DNA of 64,000 nt from Nymphaea colorata. Taxonomy: Eukaryota > Streptophyta > Magnoliopsida > Nymphaeales > Nymphaeaceae. The notes beneath the pieces were generated by a model that was not told where the DNA came from, did no database searches, and saw only the letters and a program-made list of their open reading frames with translations. The stretch is taken from positions 12,591,183 to 12,655,182 of the forward strand of contig NC_045148.1 in the NCBI RefSeq assembly GCF_008831285.2. Reading direction: 5' to 3'. The first letter of the stretch is position 1. The number at the start of each line of letters is the position of its first letter. A program made the translations under genes and the position numbers. Positions 10,115 through 20,500 of this stretch are shown piece by piece.

Positions 10115-10925
10115 TACCCTATATTCTGCCTCAGTGCTAGATCTGGCAACTGCACGCAGTTTCCTGCTACTCCAATAAATAAGATTGGAATCAAGGAAGA
10201 AACTATGTCTGGGCGTGTATGCATAAACTGAGAGACTTGATTCACAACATATACTATGTCTGGGCGTGTAAAAGTGAGATATTGCAACATGCCAACTATA
10301 CTTCGATAGAAACTAGGATTTGGGATATATGACATGAAGAGAACATGGGATATATGACATGAAGAGTTTTCAATAAGAACTATGTCATCTACATATATAA
10401 GTAGCCAAGTGGTAAATTTACCTGAATGATAGATGAATAAGGAATGATCAAGTGAACTTCTGAGGAAACCAGCTGTTGTACATGGAGGGAAAATCTATCG
10501 AACAATGAACGAGATGCTTGCTTAAGCCCATACAGTGATTTTTGTAATTTTCACACCCATTTTGTTGGATCATTGGAAACATATTCTAGAGGTTGTTCCA
10601 TATAAATTTCTTCCTTTAGAAAGCCATCAAGAAAAACATTTTTAACATCCCACTGATATAAATTCCAACCATATGAGACGACAAGAGAGATGATAACCCG
10701 GATCGTTCCCATCTTGATGACTGGACTAGAAGTCTCATCATAATCTTCCCCGTACTGCTGAGTGAAGCCTCTAGCCACGAGTCGAGCCTTATATCTATCA
10801 ATGCTTCCATCAGGTTTATACTTGAGTTTGTAAACCCATTTTGAGCCCACTACATTCTTACCATCTGGACGAAGAACAATCTCCCATGTTTGACATTCAT
10901 TTAAGGCAGCCATTTCTTCATTCAT
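10115..10925 (-). pseudogene. Copia reverse transcriptase, internally deleted (unit A)
   Basis: The N-terminal RT part (10551-10925) is clear: WVYKLKYKPDGSIDRYKARL, ARGFTQQYGEDYDET and the catalytic-region segment YQWDVKNVFLDGFLKEEIYM. The YVDD box is encoded by the complement of 10384-10395, in another frame. Compared with unit B, two segments between 10200 and 10345 are missing, and short sequences copied from the flanks sit at both deletion points: the 18 bp at 10202-10219 recur at 10253-10270, and the 20 bp at 10322-10341 recur at 10347-10366. This copy cannot encode polymerase. Confidence 0.88.
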
Positions 10926-11117
10926 AGCCTCGATTCAATGTTTGCTTTTGCACGCTTGCTCATAGCATTTTGGCTCCACCTTTTTGTTCAATTCTGTCAT
11001 GAAGCGCTGAAAATCCAAAGAAAAATTGTCATAACTTAACCATCTATCAATAGGGTGCCGCACACGTTCTGATCTACGTGGACAAGTAGTGGCAGTTTCT
11101 GGATCAGCTGAAACTGA

Positions 11118-12430
11118 TCATCGATTATACACCACTCCTGAAAACCGATTAGGTGAAGTCATGCTCATGTTGTTGGTTTGAGTAGATGAAGGTACGCTGT
11201 CCATCTGAGTGTTTGTGGCTGTCTCGAGCTCATCAATTGTTCTGTCACTTTGTGCGTGGTGGGTATCAGCTCTTTGGTCTAATATTTCAACATTCAGCCA
11301 TGAGTCATATACATCATTTCTAATATTAACTGTTGCATGTGGCTCCTTTAAATCCTTCAACCTGAGCTCATAAAAAACAGTCGTGAAATATGCACGCGTC
11401 CAGTTTTTGGATTATAGCAGCGATAGCTTTTATAATTTTCAATATAACCCACAAATCTACACATGACAGCTCGATTTTGAAATTTATTTCTCAAAGAAAC
11501 ATCAACATGAACATAACAGATGCATCCAAAGACACTTAGCTCATCATAATTTGGTTCTTGATGTAAAATAAAGAATGGAGATTTTCCTTCAAGCATGGAT
11601 AGTGGCAGTCGATTAATAACATGAACAACAGTATGGAAGGCTTCAGTCCATAAAGTCATGGGCACATTAGTGTTATGCATCATACTGAGAGCACTTTCAA
11701 CTATGTGCCTATGTTTTCTTTCAGCAATACCATTCTGTTGTGGTGTGTGTGGACAGAAAATTTGTCTAGTGATCCCATGATTTAGTAAGTACTCAGTAAA
11801 TTCATTTGAAATGAACTGACCACCACCATCACATTGGAAATGCACGATATTACTAAAGTATTTGTTTTGGACCAAGGTGTGAAATTGGGTGAACAAGCGG
11901 CAAACTTCTGATTTGCTTTTCATGAAGTGGATCCAAGTGTAACGAGAATAAGAATCAATGAAAACAACGTAATATTTACTCCCAGAAGATGAAGAAATAG
12001 GAGCAGGCCCCCAAACATCAGAATAAATGGTGTCAAATAACTTCGAAGCTCGCTTATTTATTGATTGAAAAGGAAGAGCATGACTCTTACAAATATGACA
12101 ACTTGAGCACACGCTAGACTCACTGACAGGACTTAGATTGGACTTTTGTAATAGTCCGCCTGCAACAAGACTTTGAACGAAAGACCGACTACAATGTGCT
12201 AAAGGACCGTGCCAAAGAGATGGCATATCATACTTTGTGATATTGACTTCACTATGACTGGGAAAGGATGAATCTGAAACACAAGACTTAGACACTTTGG
12301 GAGCTTCTTCAATGACGTACATGTCTCCTTTGCAAACACTCTCAGCGAATGTTTTCTTGGTTCGAGCATCTTTAACATAAACAGAAGAAGGAGTAAACTC
12401 AACAGAGGAATGAGCATCATCAATAAGCTT
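11118..12430 (-). pseudogene. Copia GAG-pre-integrase and integrase (unit A)
   Basis: The longest frame (11357-12322) contains the LWHGPLAHCS box with a downstream C-x2-C pair (CSSCHIC), then the integrase core with SDVWGPAP, DSYSRYTWIHF, FQCDGGGQF and PQQNGIAERKHRH, which hold the D, D and E catalytic positions. The usual GGEF segment reads GGQF here and GGEF in unit B. The integrase C-terminal part (SVFGCICYVHV, RAVMCRFVGY) ends near a frameshift at about 11355, after which 11118-11360 continues in another frame. Confidence 0.92.
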
Positions 12431-12646
12431 TCACACAAAAATGATATTTTTCTTGACATTTGGAACAACAAGAACATTCTTTAAGGGTATTGAGGAATGA
12501 ACCATGGATAAGTGTGCATTTCCAATATGTGATATTTTGTGATGGGAACTATCTCCTGTGACAACTGAGCCTTTAGCTAAATAAAGGAGAGCACTAGAAA
12601 GTTTACCTGCGTCACCAGTTACATGAGCTGCAGCACCAGAATCCAC
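12431..12646 (-). pseudogene. Copia protease (unit A)
   Basis: The protease active-site motif DSGAAAHVTG lies at the start of the frame. The codon four positions before the aspartate, normally Trp in the copia pattern W-x-DSG region, is TGA (complement of 12650-12652). It separates gag from protease. The same TGA is in unit B, so it is older than the duplication. Confidence 0.85.
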
Positions 12647-12649
12647 ATA

Positions 12650-13505
12650 TCATTGTCCTTTATTTTGCTTGAAATTGACTTTAGACAACGTTGTCATTAG
12701 AATCTGCTGCACATCAGGGGAAATGTTCGATACCGTACTCGTGTTCGAACTAGATGACCCTGCTGCCTTATTGTCACGCCTGACCTGTTTTCCCTTGTTT
12801 TGTGGGTTATGCCAACATTTTGACTTCACATGACCTCTCTTATTGCAATAAAAACAAGTAGGTATCCTTCGTGGTACATTTGTTTGTGCATTTGTGTCAA
12901 GTGTAGGAAGGAAACCTCTCCCCATCCCTGCTTGTGAGTTCCAAACTCTTGGACGATTTCCTTGTAAAGCATGGGCCCTAGTGACCAATACATTGTGACC
13001 GCCAGAATGAACTAATTCATGTCACTGTACACGACTCGCTTCATGCTGAATCAATTTTGCTTTCAAGTCTTCAAAAGAGGGAAGAACAGACAATACCTCT
13101 AAAGCAGTGCAGAAAACATCAAATTCTGGTCCGAATCCACTCAAAGCCTATTGTACCTTGTCCTTGTCACTGACTGGGATGCCTTATGATGGCAAGCTGA
13201 TCGCTGACATTTTTGATCTCATGTATATATTCCAAGACTGAACGTGTGCCTCGCTTGATATCCTGAAATCGCCTCTTGAGTTGTAGAAATCTCGCTTCTG
13301 ATACTTGAGAATACGTGGTAGCAAGTACATTCCACAACTCAAGTGCTGAAAGATCATCATCAACACCCGCCAAAACTTCCTCTGATAGTGTGGAGGTGAT
13401 ACAAGCAACGAGAGATTGATCATGAGCCATCCACATCTCATATTCAGGATTGATTTCTGCAATGGTCTCTTGAACTTGCCCTGCAACATTCTTCACCTCT
13501 CGCAT
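12650..13505 (-). pseudogene. Copia gag (UBN2-type) with zinc knuckle (unit A)
   Basis: Two frames form gag. 13167-13505 has the UBN2-type segment with LSALELWNVLATTYSQ and LQLKRRFQDIKRG. 12650-12988 has the CCHC knuckle CFYCNKRGHVKSKC. The stretch between them (12989-13166) is in a shifted frame with stops. In unit B the second frame is longer (45566-46060) and covers part of this gap, so one of the lesions in A arose after the duplication. Confidence 0.9.
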
Positions 13506-13895
13506 AATTCATTCAGGTAGCGCAAGTGTGGTGCCATTGAGATGTCCATAGAGACGGTGACTCTTGATGAACGGGACTATTTGACGTTTTCATGTCAAAT
13601 AATTGGTATGATTTAGCTTTTGTGAGATGAATTGGGAGAGGAAATTGGACGACAAGATGCTTGAATTGCGGTGGGGATCCATAAATGCAATAATCTGAAA
13701 ATAGGGGGAAAATAGAAATTTTGAGATTAGGGTTAGGTGGCTGACGGTAGGGCAGATTAGGGCAGACAGTAGGGTTAGGGCAGAAATTTGGGGATTAGGG
13801 CAGAAAATAGAAATTTGAGGATTAGAGCATGAAAGGAAACAAAGATTAGGTCAGAAATTAGAGATTCTTACCGAACATTCTCAGTGGCAAAACCT

Positions 13896-13907
13896 GCTTT
13901 GATACCA
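13896..13907 (-). other. Copia primer-binding site (unit A)
   Basis: The minus strand reads TGGTATCAAAGC directly after the 5' LTR. The unit B copy reads TGGTATCAGAGC, the exact complement of the plant initiator tRNA-Met 3' end, so the A in unit A is a later change. Confidence 0.85.
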
Positions 13908-14191
13908 TGTAAGATTTTGATATCTAATACCAAACCACTGAATGAAGTTAGATGCAAGAGGAGGAAGAGAAAAGTGGGCTGCATGTCCAAGCAAGAGAGA
14001 GATGAAAGAGAGCAGCAACAAATGACGTTTGCCTCTTGTTATCATTATATACTAATCACGATTTAGGGTACATCATAAAATACTCAAAATAACAATAAGA
14101 TTTACAAGTATGCCATCGCCCATGATGTGTTGGGCATGTGGATCAAATGGGTCGGGTCTCGGTGACCCGATCCTTATGTACAAACTTAACA
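13908..14191 (-). repeat. Copia LTR (5' LTR, unit A)
   Basis: 284 bp, same ends as the 9504-9787 LTR, about 17 substitutions from it and 3 from the unit B counterpart (46824-47107). Confidence 0.93.
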
Positions 14192-14396
14192 ATGTGTAAC
14201 AAGCATAATTGGTGAACAGAATGTCTGATCTCGTGGGACATTCCTTCATTCCTGAATGGTGACCTTTTTATACTATGCAGTTAAATCTTAAAAGATTCCG
14301 GTGCAGATCATTTTTGTGCTCATCATTCTGTTTTTAACTTTTTGTGCACCTGATTTTTGTACTATGTAACACATTCTTTCATGGTTCCTCTTACAG

Positions 14397-16447
14397 GTTC
14401 ATCTGCAGCTGATTGGTCACGGGAACCAGATATTTCAAATTGGGCAGACCAGAATATGATGGATTCTAGTAGTACCCATTTGGGAAAGAGATGGTCATCT
14501 CAGCCGCATCCATCCTCGGTGCAACTCACTGAATCAAAAGAACAACTGTATAGAACTTCATCTTACCCTGAACAACTACAACATCATCCTCATTCTGACC
14601 CCATTCTTGTGCCCAAGTCATCCTTCAACTCGTATCCTCCACCTGGTGGTCAGCTCCATGCTTCACCTAATCAGTCGCAATTTTCTCCTGGAAATCCTCT
14701 GTCTTTTGCTGGACCGATCATTTCCCATCCTCCCTACGGAATGCACTCTGGTAATGCCATGCCTCATCAGTTCTTTCCTCATGGACTTCCAAATAAAAAT
14801 GGAACCCATCAAAATAATTGGGTGAACCAGAGAAGTGTATTCTATGAAAATCATGTGCCACCTTTGCCTGGTATCGTGCATCAGCAGTTACCGTCCAATG
14901 GGTTGATGTCTTCACAGTTACTGCAGCAGCAGCAGCAAAGACTGCATTCTATGCAGGCACCCATGTCTCATTATCCTGTGGTTCAGCAGCAGTTATTTAA
15001 TGTGCATTCGTCTCCTCCATCTCACATGATGAACAAGTGTGAACCTATGTTGGGGATGCCAGATCTTAGAGAGCAAAGACAAAAACCGTACCACTGGGGG
15101 CGCCAACAAGCAGCCAATACGCGATTTGGTCCATCAAGCTTTGATACAAGTGGCCAACGAAGTGATAATGGTTGGCCTCAATTTCGTTCAAAGTACATGT
15201 CAGCTGAAGAGGTTGAGAACATTCTTAGAATGCAGCATGCTGCTACTCATTGCACTGATCCATATATAGATGATTACTACCATCAAGCATGCCTAGCCCA
15301 AAAGTCTGCTGGATCAAGGGTGAAACACCATTTTTGCCCTTCACATTTGAGGGATATGCCTCCACGTGCACGTGCAAATTCAGAACCACATGCCTACTTG
15401 CAGGTTGATGCACTTGGGCGTGTTCCATTTTCTTCTATCCGAAGGCCTCGTCCTTTGCTTGAAGTTGATCCACCTTCATCATCAAATGATATCACCTTTG
15501 ATCAAAAGCCTATTGAGAAACCTCTTGAGCAAGAGCCTATGCTTGCAGCTAGGATCATGATTGAAGATGGACTTTGTCTTTTACTGGATGTTGATGATAT
15601 TGACCGTGTGTTGCAATTTACTCAGCCACAAGATGGTGGTGCCCATCTTCGACGGAGGAGGCAGGTTCTTTTGGAGGGGCTAGCTGCCTCTTTGCAACTG
15701 GTTGATCCACTTGGCCATAGCAAAGGCAGCCATCCTGTCAACTTGGCACCAAAGGATGACCTTGTATTCTTGCGCTTGGTGTCTCTTCCAAAGGGTCGTA
15801 AGCTTCTTGCCAGGTATCTCCATCTCCTTGTCCCTGATGGAGAGCTGACACGGATTGTTTCCATGGCTATATTCCGTCACCTGAGGTTTCTATTTGGTGG
15901 CCTACCATCAGATCAAAGTGCCGCAGAAACGACTACTGCTCTGGCTAGGACCGCCTCTGCATGTGTGTGCAGCATGGATCTCAGTTCATTGAGTGCTTGC
16001 CTTGCTGCAGTTGCCTGTTCATCAGAGCAACCACCTCTGCGCCCACTTGGAAGTTCTGCCGGTGATGGTGCTTCCATCATCTTGAAATCTGTTCTTGATA
16101 GAGCAACGGATCTCTTTACTGACCCTCACATGGCTGCCACATACAACATGTCTAATCGTGCTCTTTGGCAGGCATCATTCAATGCCTTCTTTAAGTTACT
16201 CACTAGTTATTGCCTGAGTAAGTATGACAGCATCATCCATTCATTGATCGTCCATGCTGCCAACACACCGGCTGTTGGGGCTGAGGCAGCAAAAGCAATA
16301 AGCAGGGAAATGCCAGTCGAATTGCTTAGGGCCAGCATTCCACACACAAATGAGCATCAGCGCAAGTTGCTGTCAGATTTCGCACAGCGGTCCATGCCTG
16401 TTTCTGGTTTCCATGGACATGTAAGCTCAGAATCTGTGCAGGGATAA
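14397..16447 (+). CDS. PAT1-homolog mRNA decapping factor, C-terminal exon (unit A, open)
   Basis: This single exon of 682 codons plus TAA begins after a clear acceptor (CTCTTACAG|GTTCATC), entering on the last two bases of a codon. The protein starts [18 protein letters not shown] and has the plant PAT1 landmark [11 protein letters not shown] and a YRTSSYPEQ segment. A Pro/Gln/His-rich middle with a short Q-run follows, then the C-terminal Pat domain ([101 protein letters not shown]). PAT1 proteins bind the Lsm1-7 ring and decapping activators in P-bodies and promote 5'-3' mRNA decay. The usual N-terminal exon (about 110 residues) was not found in the window. It may lie upstream of position 1 across a large, transposon-filled intron, or be lost. 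The exon itself has no stop or frameshift. Confidence 0.9.
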
Positions 16448-18519
16448 GAAATGCAGTTGCATTTGAACGAGAGTTCGTGGATGCAAGCTATTTTGCTTCT
16501 TGTCCAGCTGTTGCAAAGGCTGCACAGGGCTGCTCCAGATGCACATGCCAAAATGAAAGAATAAGCCTTCAGCGAGTCTTATTTAATGTTGTTTTCTTTA
16601 ATTTTTAAAACTCATCTTGCGTCCTCTGAAATGTCCTCATTTTAAAAGTGGATAAAAAACTTTTAGGAGGCTGGTCGCCTTTGTGAGAGCTGTATTTTGG
16701 TGCTCTGAATTTAAAATTGCAGGCAGTAAAGTGGGAACAGTATGTACAGGGGCCGATATCATTTGGATGCCCTTTTCTGTGTTTTTCTTTTCTCGTTTCT
16801 TGGAAGAAAATGGTTAGCGTCAGTTGGACATGGTTCTGATATCGTCATCGCTGAGTTTTTTTTAGGGGTGATATGTATATTAGAGCAGAACCAGGCTTTC
16901 TTGTATCGGAATCGGAGTTTGTTGGCTGCATTTTCATCTTTCTGTACCACTAGACAGGGTAATGTGGAGTGTTATTTCTTTATTTTCAGGGCACTGCCAT
17001 GCGCATATTTTCAAGCTTGTGGGGGGTAATGGTGACGGACCTGTCTAGTCTGCCAGATTTAGTATCCATCGGGTAACTTGGTAGCGACTCCCGTTTCAGA
17101 AATAGATATTTTTCTGTAGTCACCATCTGCGACATGGAAGATTAAATACTTCTGCGTTGTTGGAGTTTGTTGAACATTGACCATCTGGTTTGATAAGCTG
17201 GGATTTGATGAAAACATTTACTTGCGTTTTCATTTCCCTTACGTATGGGAATAGATGGTGCACATGAAATGTCCATGCAAGCATGGTTGGCGAATGCTGT
17301 AAACTGAGGCGATAAACTGATTTCTAGCGGGTTGCAATTTGATATTTCCTATATGTTGGTCTTCAATGTTAATGGGTTTGTATTTCTAGTGGATGCTGCT
17401 GGCCTGTTGACCATTAGTCTCATTGTCGTCGTTTGAAGTATTCTGCAGTTCATCTTTCTCACCATTTGGGCTTTTCGTCTGACCATTCCTCATCGAAGTT
17501 CTTTAAAGCCTCACAATTCGGGTGCTGTGGAGCAAAATTTCCCAGAGATTCAGTTTAGTCCTTTGTTGGTATTGAACGCTGGCACCCAGCTTTTGATCAG
17601 GGTATGGGGTGGTTCGTTTTCTTTTGCTCTTTGTTGAAAGAAGTAGCCTGCTGCTATGGAAGTCGCCCTGAATCAACTGTCACTGGTTCAATGCGGTGGC
17701 TGACTCGAGTTTCACGTATATGTTCTTTCGAAAATGATATTTTAAATATTTTCTGTCATCCATAAAATGATTTGTACAATACTTTAAAAACCTGATATAA
17801 GGGTTATCAGCATAGCAGCACCGCAGCCGCACGCAGAAACCATGTGACGTGACATTCGGACATCGTGCTCCTTGTGCATGAAAAAGTCTGATTTTCTATA
17901 GTAGTCCGCATAAACCAATCAGCCTGAAAGAGAGGTTGGCATGGTGGGTCTAATCATGGCTGTCAAATGAGTCAACGTTGTTCGCATTTCATAAACATCA
18001 CTTCCTAGCACAAATCATCTTAAGACATGGGGTTTAACGCCTGTAAGGCCTCAGAAATATTTGGGGTCCACGTTCTGTAACTGCGGGTTGTCTTTACTCA
18101 TATATGAGCCTTTATTGCATTCGAATCAGCTAACTTTCTAAATAGAGAAGGTGTTACAAGGGATTCTGGAACTAATTAATGTCCCTTTAAAATAGTTCTT
18201 ATCTACATCAATTGATGAGTGGCTGATTTATTGCTATGGAGATAAGTCTTGAAACACACTCGAAGGTCCTGACCTCCAACGTATCCCCAAAGATGTTTTC
18301 TTTACTTTGCATCTCATTATTATTAATTATTAATTGTTGCATTTCATTCCTAAAGTTGCATTGTATTTATTTAAATTATACAAGTGCCCAAGCAAAATTT
18401 AGCATAACTTCAAGTAGGCAACGAAGCTACAAAATTGAATAGCTTATGAGATTGTTAAGCTGCGCCCCTTCTCCACAAAACTATTAATTAAATTTAAAAA
18501 GTTGGTTTCTGATATTTCA
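16448..18519 (+). other. PAT1 3' UTR and downstream region (unit A only)
   Basis: Directly after the stop is moderately GC-rich sequence expected of a 3' UTR. No separate gene is supported. The whole stretch, plus the last 486 bp of the PAT1 coding exon, is missing from unit B. The missing block ends at a splice-acceptor-like TTCTGATATTTCAG (18506-18520). Confidence 0.5.
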
Positions 18520-19189
18520 GTTGATTGGGATTCTTATATGGAATCCTATTGACAACTTAGATAAAACCTTCTGCGATACTCTCCTGATCTATCCTGTGCA
18601 TCTTGCATATCACACATTTCTTAGGATCCTTAGTAAATCTAGAAACTGTTGCATTGGAAAGATACTTCCCTTGTATGGTTTGCATTTTTCATTTTTGGCA
18701 ATTGATGCATTAGGAAAAGGGTCTGTCATTGTTTTGGTATGATGAATAAAAGGGACTAAGAAGCATTGCAGTGGACTTAGGTCATGAAGACAGAACCACA
18801 TAAGATTATTTTGTTCTTTTAATTCTTGTTTTATCCTTCAAATGATTAAAATAGGAGATTAAGCCTATTGTACCCATGGCTGGTGATGATAGTTAATCGG
18901 CAAATAAAACATCGGAAGTAAGTGGGGCGGATTTTGCTTTAAGAATAGGTAGCAGACATAAGTATTCTCTATTCTTTCGAATGGCAAGGATTTTCCATAT
19001 TCATAGAAATCGGTTACATTTTATCTCAGTGGTAGATTTAAACTTGGCTATATTAGTGGCGAAATTCCTAGACCAAGACATAATCATTCAAAATTTTGTG
19101 ATATTAGAAATGTCAATCATCTCCGTATGTCATGGCTGCAAAACTCAACGGAACCTTAGTTTGATGAACGGTCCCTGTTCTTGAGTATC
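18520..19189. other. Spacer, no recognised gene
   Basis: It is shared with unit B from 48854 on. Short open stretches exist but none has a recognisable domain. Confidence 0.4.
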
Positions 19190-20500
19190 ACCCAAGAGAT
19201 TTGGCACAAAACTCGAGATCAAAATAGTATTGTCCGCATTCATCAGTTGTACTATACTCACAACTTGGAGAAATATCCATTCTGATTATCTTGACAAATT
19301 GAAAACGCTGTGGGATGTAGATGAGTCATATGGATCAATGTCGTTCAAACATGAAAAGGGTTTTTGACCTTTTATCCTTCCTTCGACATGATTTTGAAAT
19401 ATTGGGAAGTCGGATTTTGTGATCTCTTGAAATACAAATATTCATCAACGCCATATTCTCCATGATCATGCATGGGGAGACCCGATGTCATCTTATTGAC
19501 CATGATGGTCATCACTCCCAAGACATGGCTCATCCATGCACATAACGTGTTCCACATATGCAACTGATGAAGCTCCTTTTTGGGATGATAAAATGACCTT
19601 TTGCAATACTCTACTTGAAAAGGAAGGGTGTGTGTCCCATTATGGGCATCCGTCCCCATATGGGTGTTAGACCAAAAAAGTTGGAAAGAATTCACTTTAG
19701 TGTCGTTGACAGACACTAATTTAAACAAGTTCACACGTTTAGGGGCAGGTTGGCATGAGGATCATTGTGTGAGTTCTATGAATCTGGATCTTGAGGTAGA
19801 TTCATAAATCATTTGAACAAGTGTTCCATAAATCAACCTTAATGTTTGAGGTAAATTCATGGAGGGCTAATACATTGTTACTTATGCTAAACAGCCCCTT
19901 ACGGCAAAATGTATGCATGCAAATAACCAAACCATCATTGTGAAATAAAGAAAATGTGTTGGATGGTGTGACAACTGCCAACATCAGCCCATATGTGGCT
20001 CCACTACTGATTCACTTGCAATTGCTATAGAAGGATAAAGATACCCATGAGTGATGCTAGACCCTTCATGGCAAACCTTAGAAGATGAATTACACCCAGT
20101 CAAACAAGCAGCAGTCAACCCAAATTGCATTTCCTCAGTTGCCTGATATTTCTGCTGTTATAGACCCCGCTAGACCTCATTCAAAACCTTCACATGTTCA
20201 ATGACAAAATCAACCATGGTTGTGTCTGCATCCAATCCAGATAATTCTATTGATAGACAAAAGTTGTTTCAGTAATCAAGTTGTCATTGCAGATGGTTCA
20301 CTAGTGAAAGTTGAGGGTGTCGGCAGTGGGCAGTTTCTTGAATGTGCAAACATTTCGATGTCTTTGTTGTTCCAAAATTGTTAGCCAATCTTTTGTTTGT
20401 GAATCTCATTCAAGATTTAAATTGTAATATTATTTTCTCACCTCATCATGGATTATCTCAAATTAAGCAATGCTTGCTACAAAAACTGATGGTTCCTTAT
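19190..20500 (+). pseudogene. Heavily decayed second copia gag-pol trace (unit A)
   Basis: Two islands of copia protein remain on the plus strand. The first, near 19190-19320, reads EIWHKTRDQ and, further on, LDKLKTLWDVDESYGS, matching the UBN2 gag pattern L-x-K-L-K-x-L-W-D-E. The second, near 20230-20490, reads QVVIADGSLVKVEGVGSG and, after a frameshift, VPKLLANLLFVNLIQDLNC, the protease / GAG-pre-integrase segment of copia pol. Between them is unrecognisable sequence with stops. No LTRs are visible. It is a different, older copia lineage from the 9504-14191 element and on the opposite strand. Confidence 0.6.

Larger units (their letters stand above)
9504..14191 (-). mobile_element. Ty1/copia retrotransposon, unit A copy (complete ends, dead interior)
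   Basis: The 4688-bp element has 284-bp LTRs at both ends and a perfect 5-bp target duplication ATGTG (9499-9503 and 14192-14196). On the minus strand, the primer-binding site directly inside the right LTR reads TGGTATCAAAGC, one base from the complement of initiator tRNA-Met. The polypurine tract TTGAGGGGGGC lies directly inside the left LTR. The domain order gag, zinc knuckle, protease, integrase, RT, RNase H is that of copia. Stops, frameshifts and internal deletions in the RT region rule out autonomous activity. It sits upstream of the PAT1 exon in opposite orientation, in what would be the PAT1 intron. Confidence 0.95.

Noticed and set aside
18506-18520. Splice acceptor of a hidden downstream PAT1 exon
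   Set aside because: PAT1 already ends with a family-typical C-terminus at 16447, and the sequence after 18520 has no PAT1-like coding.
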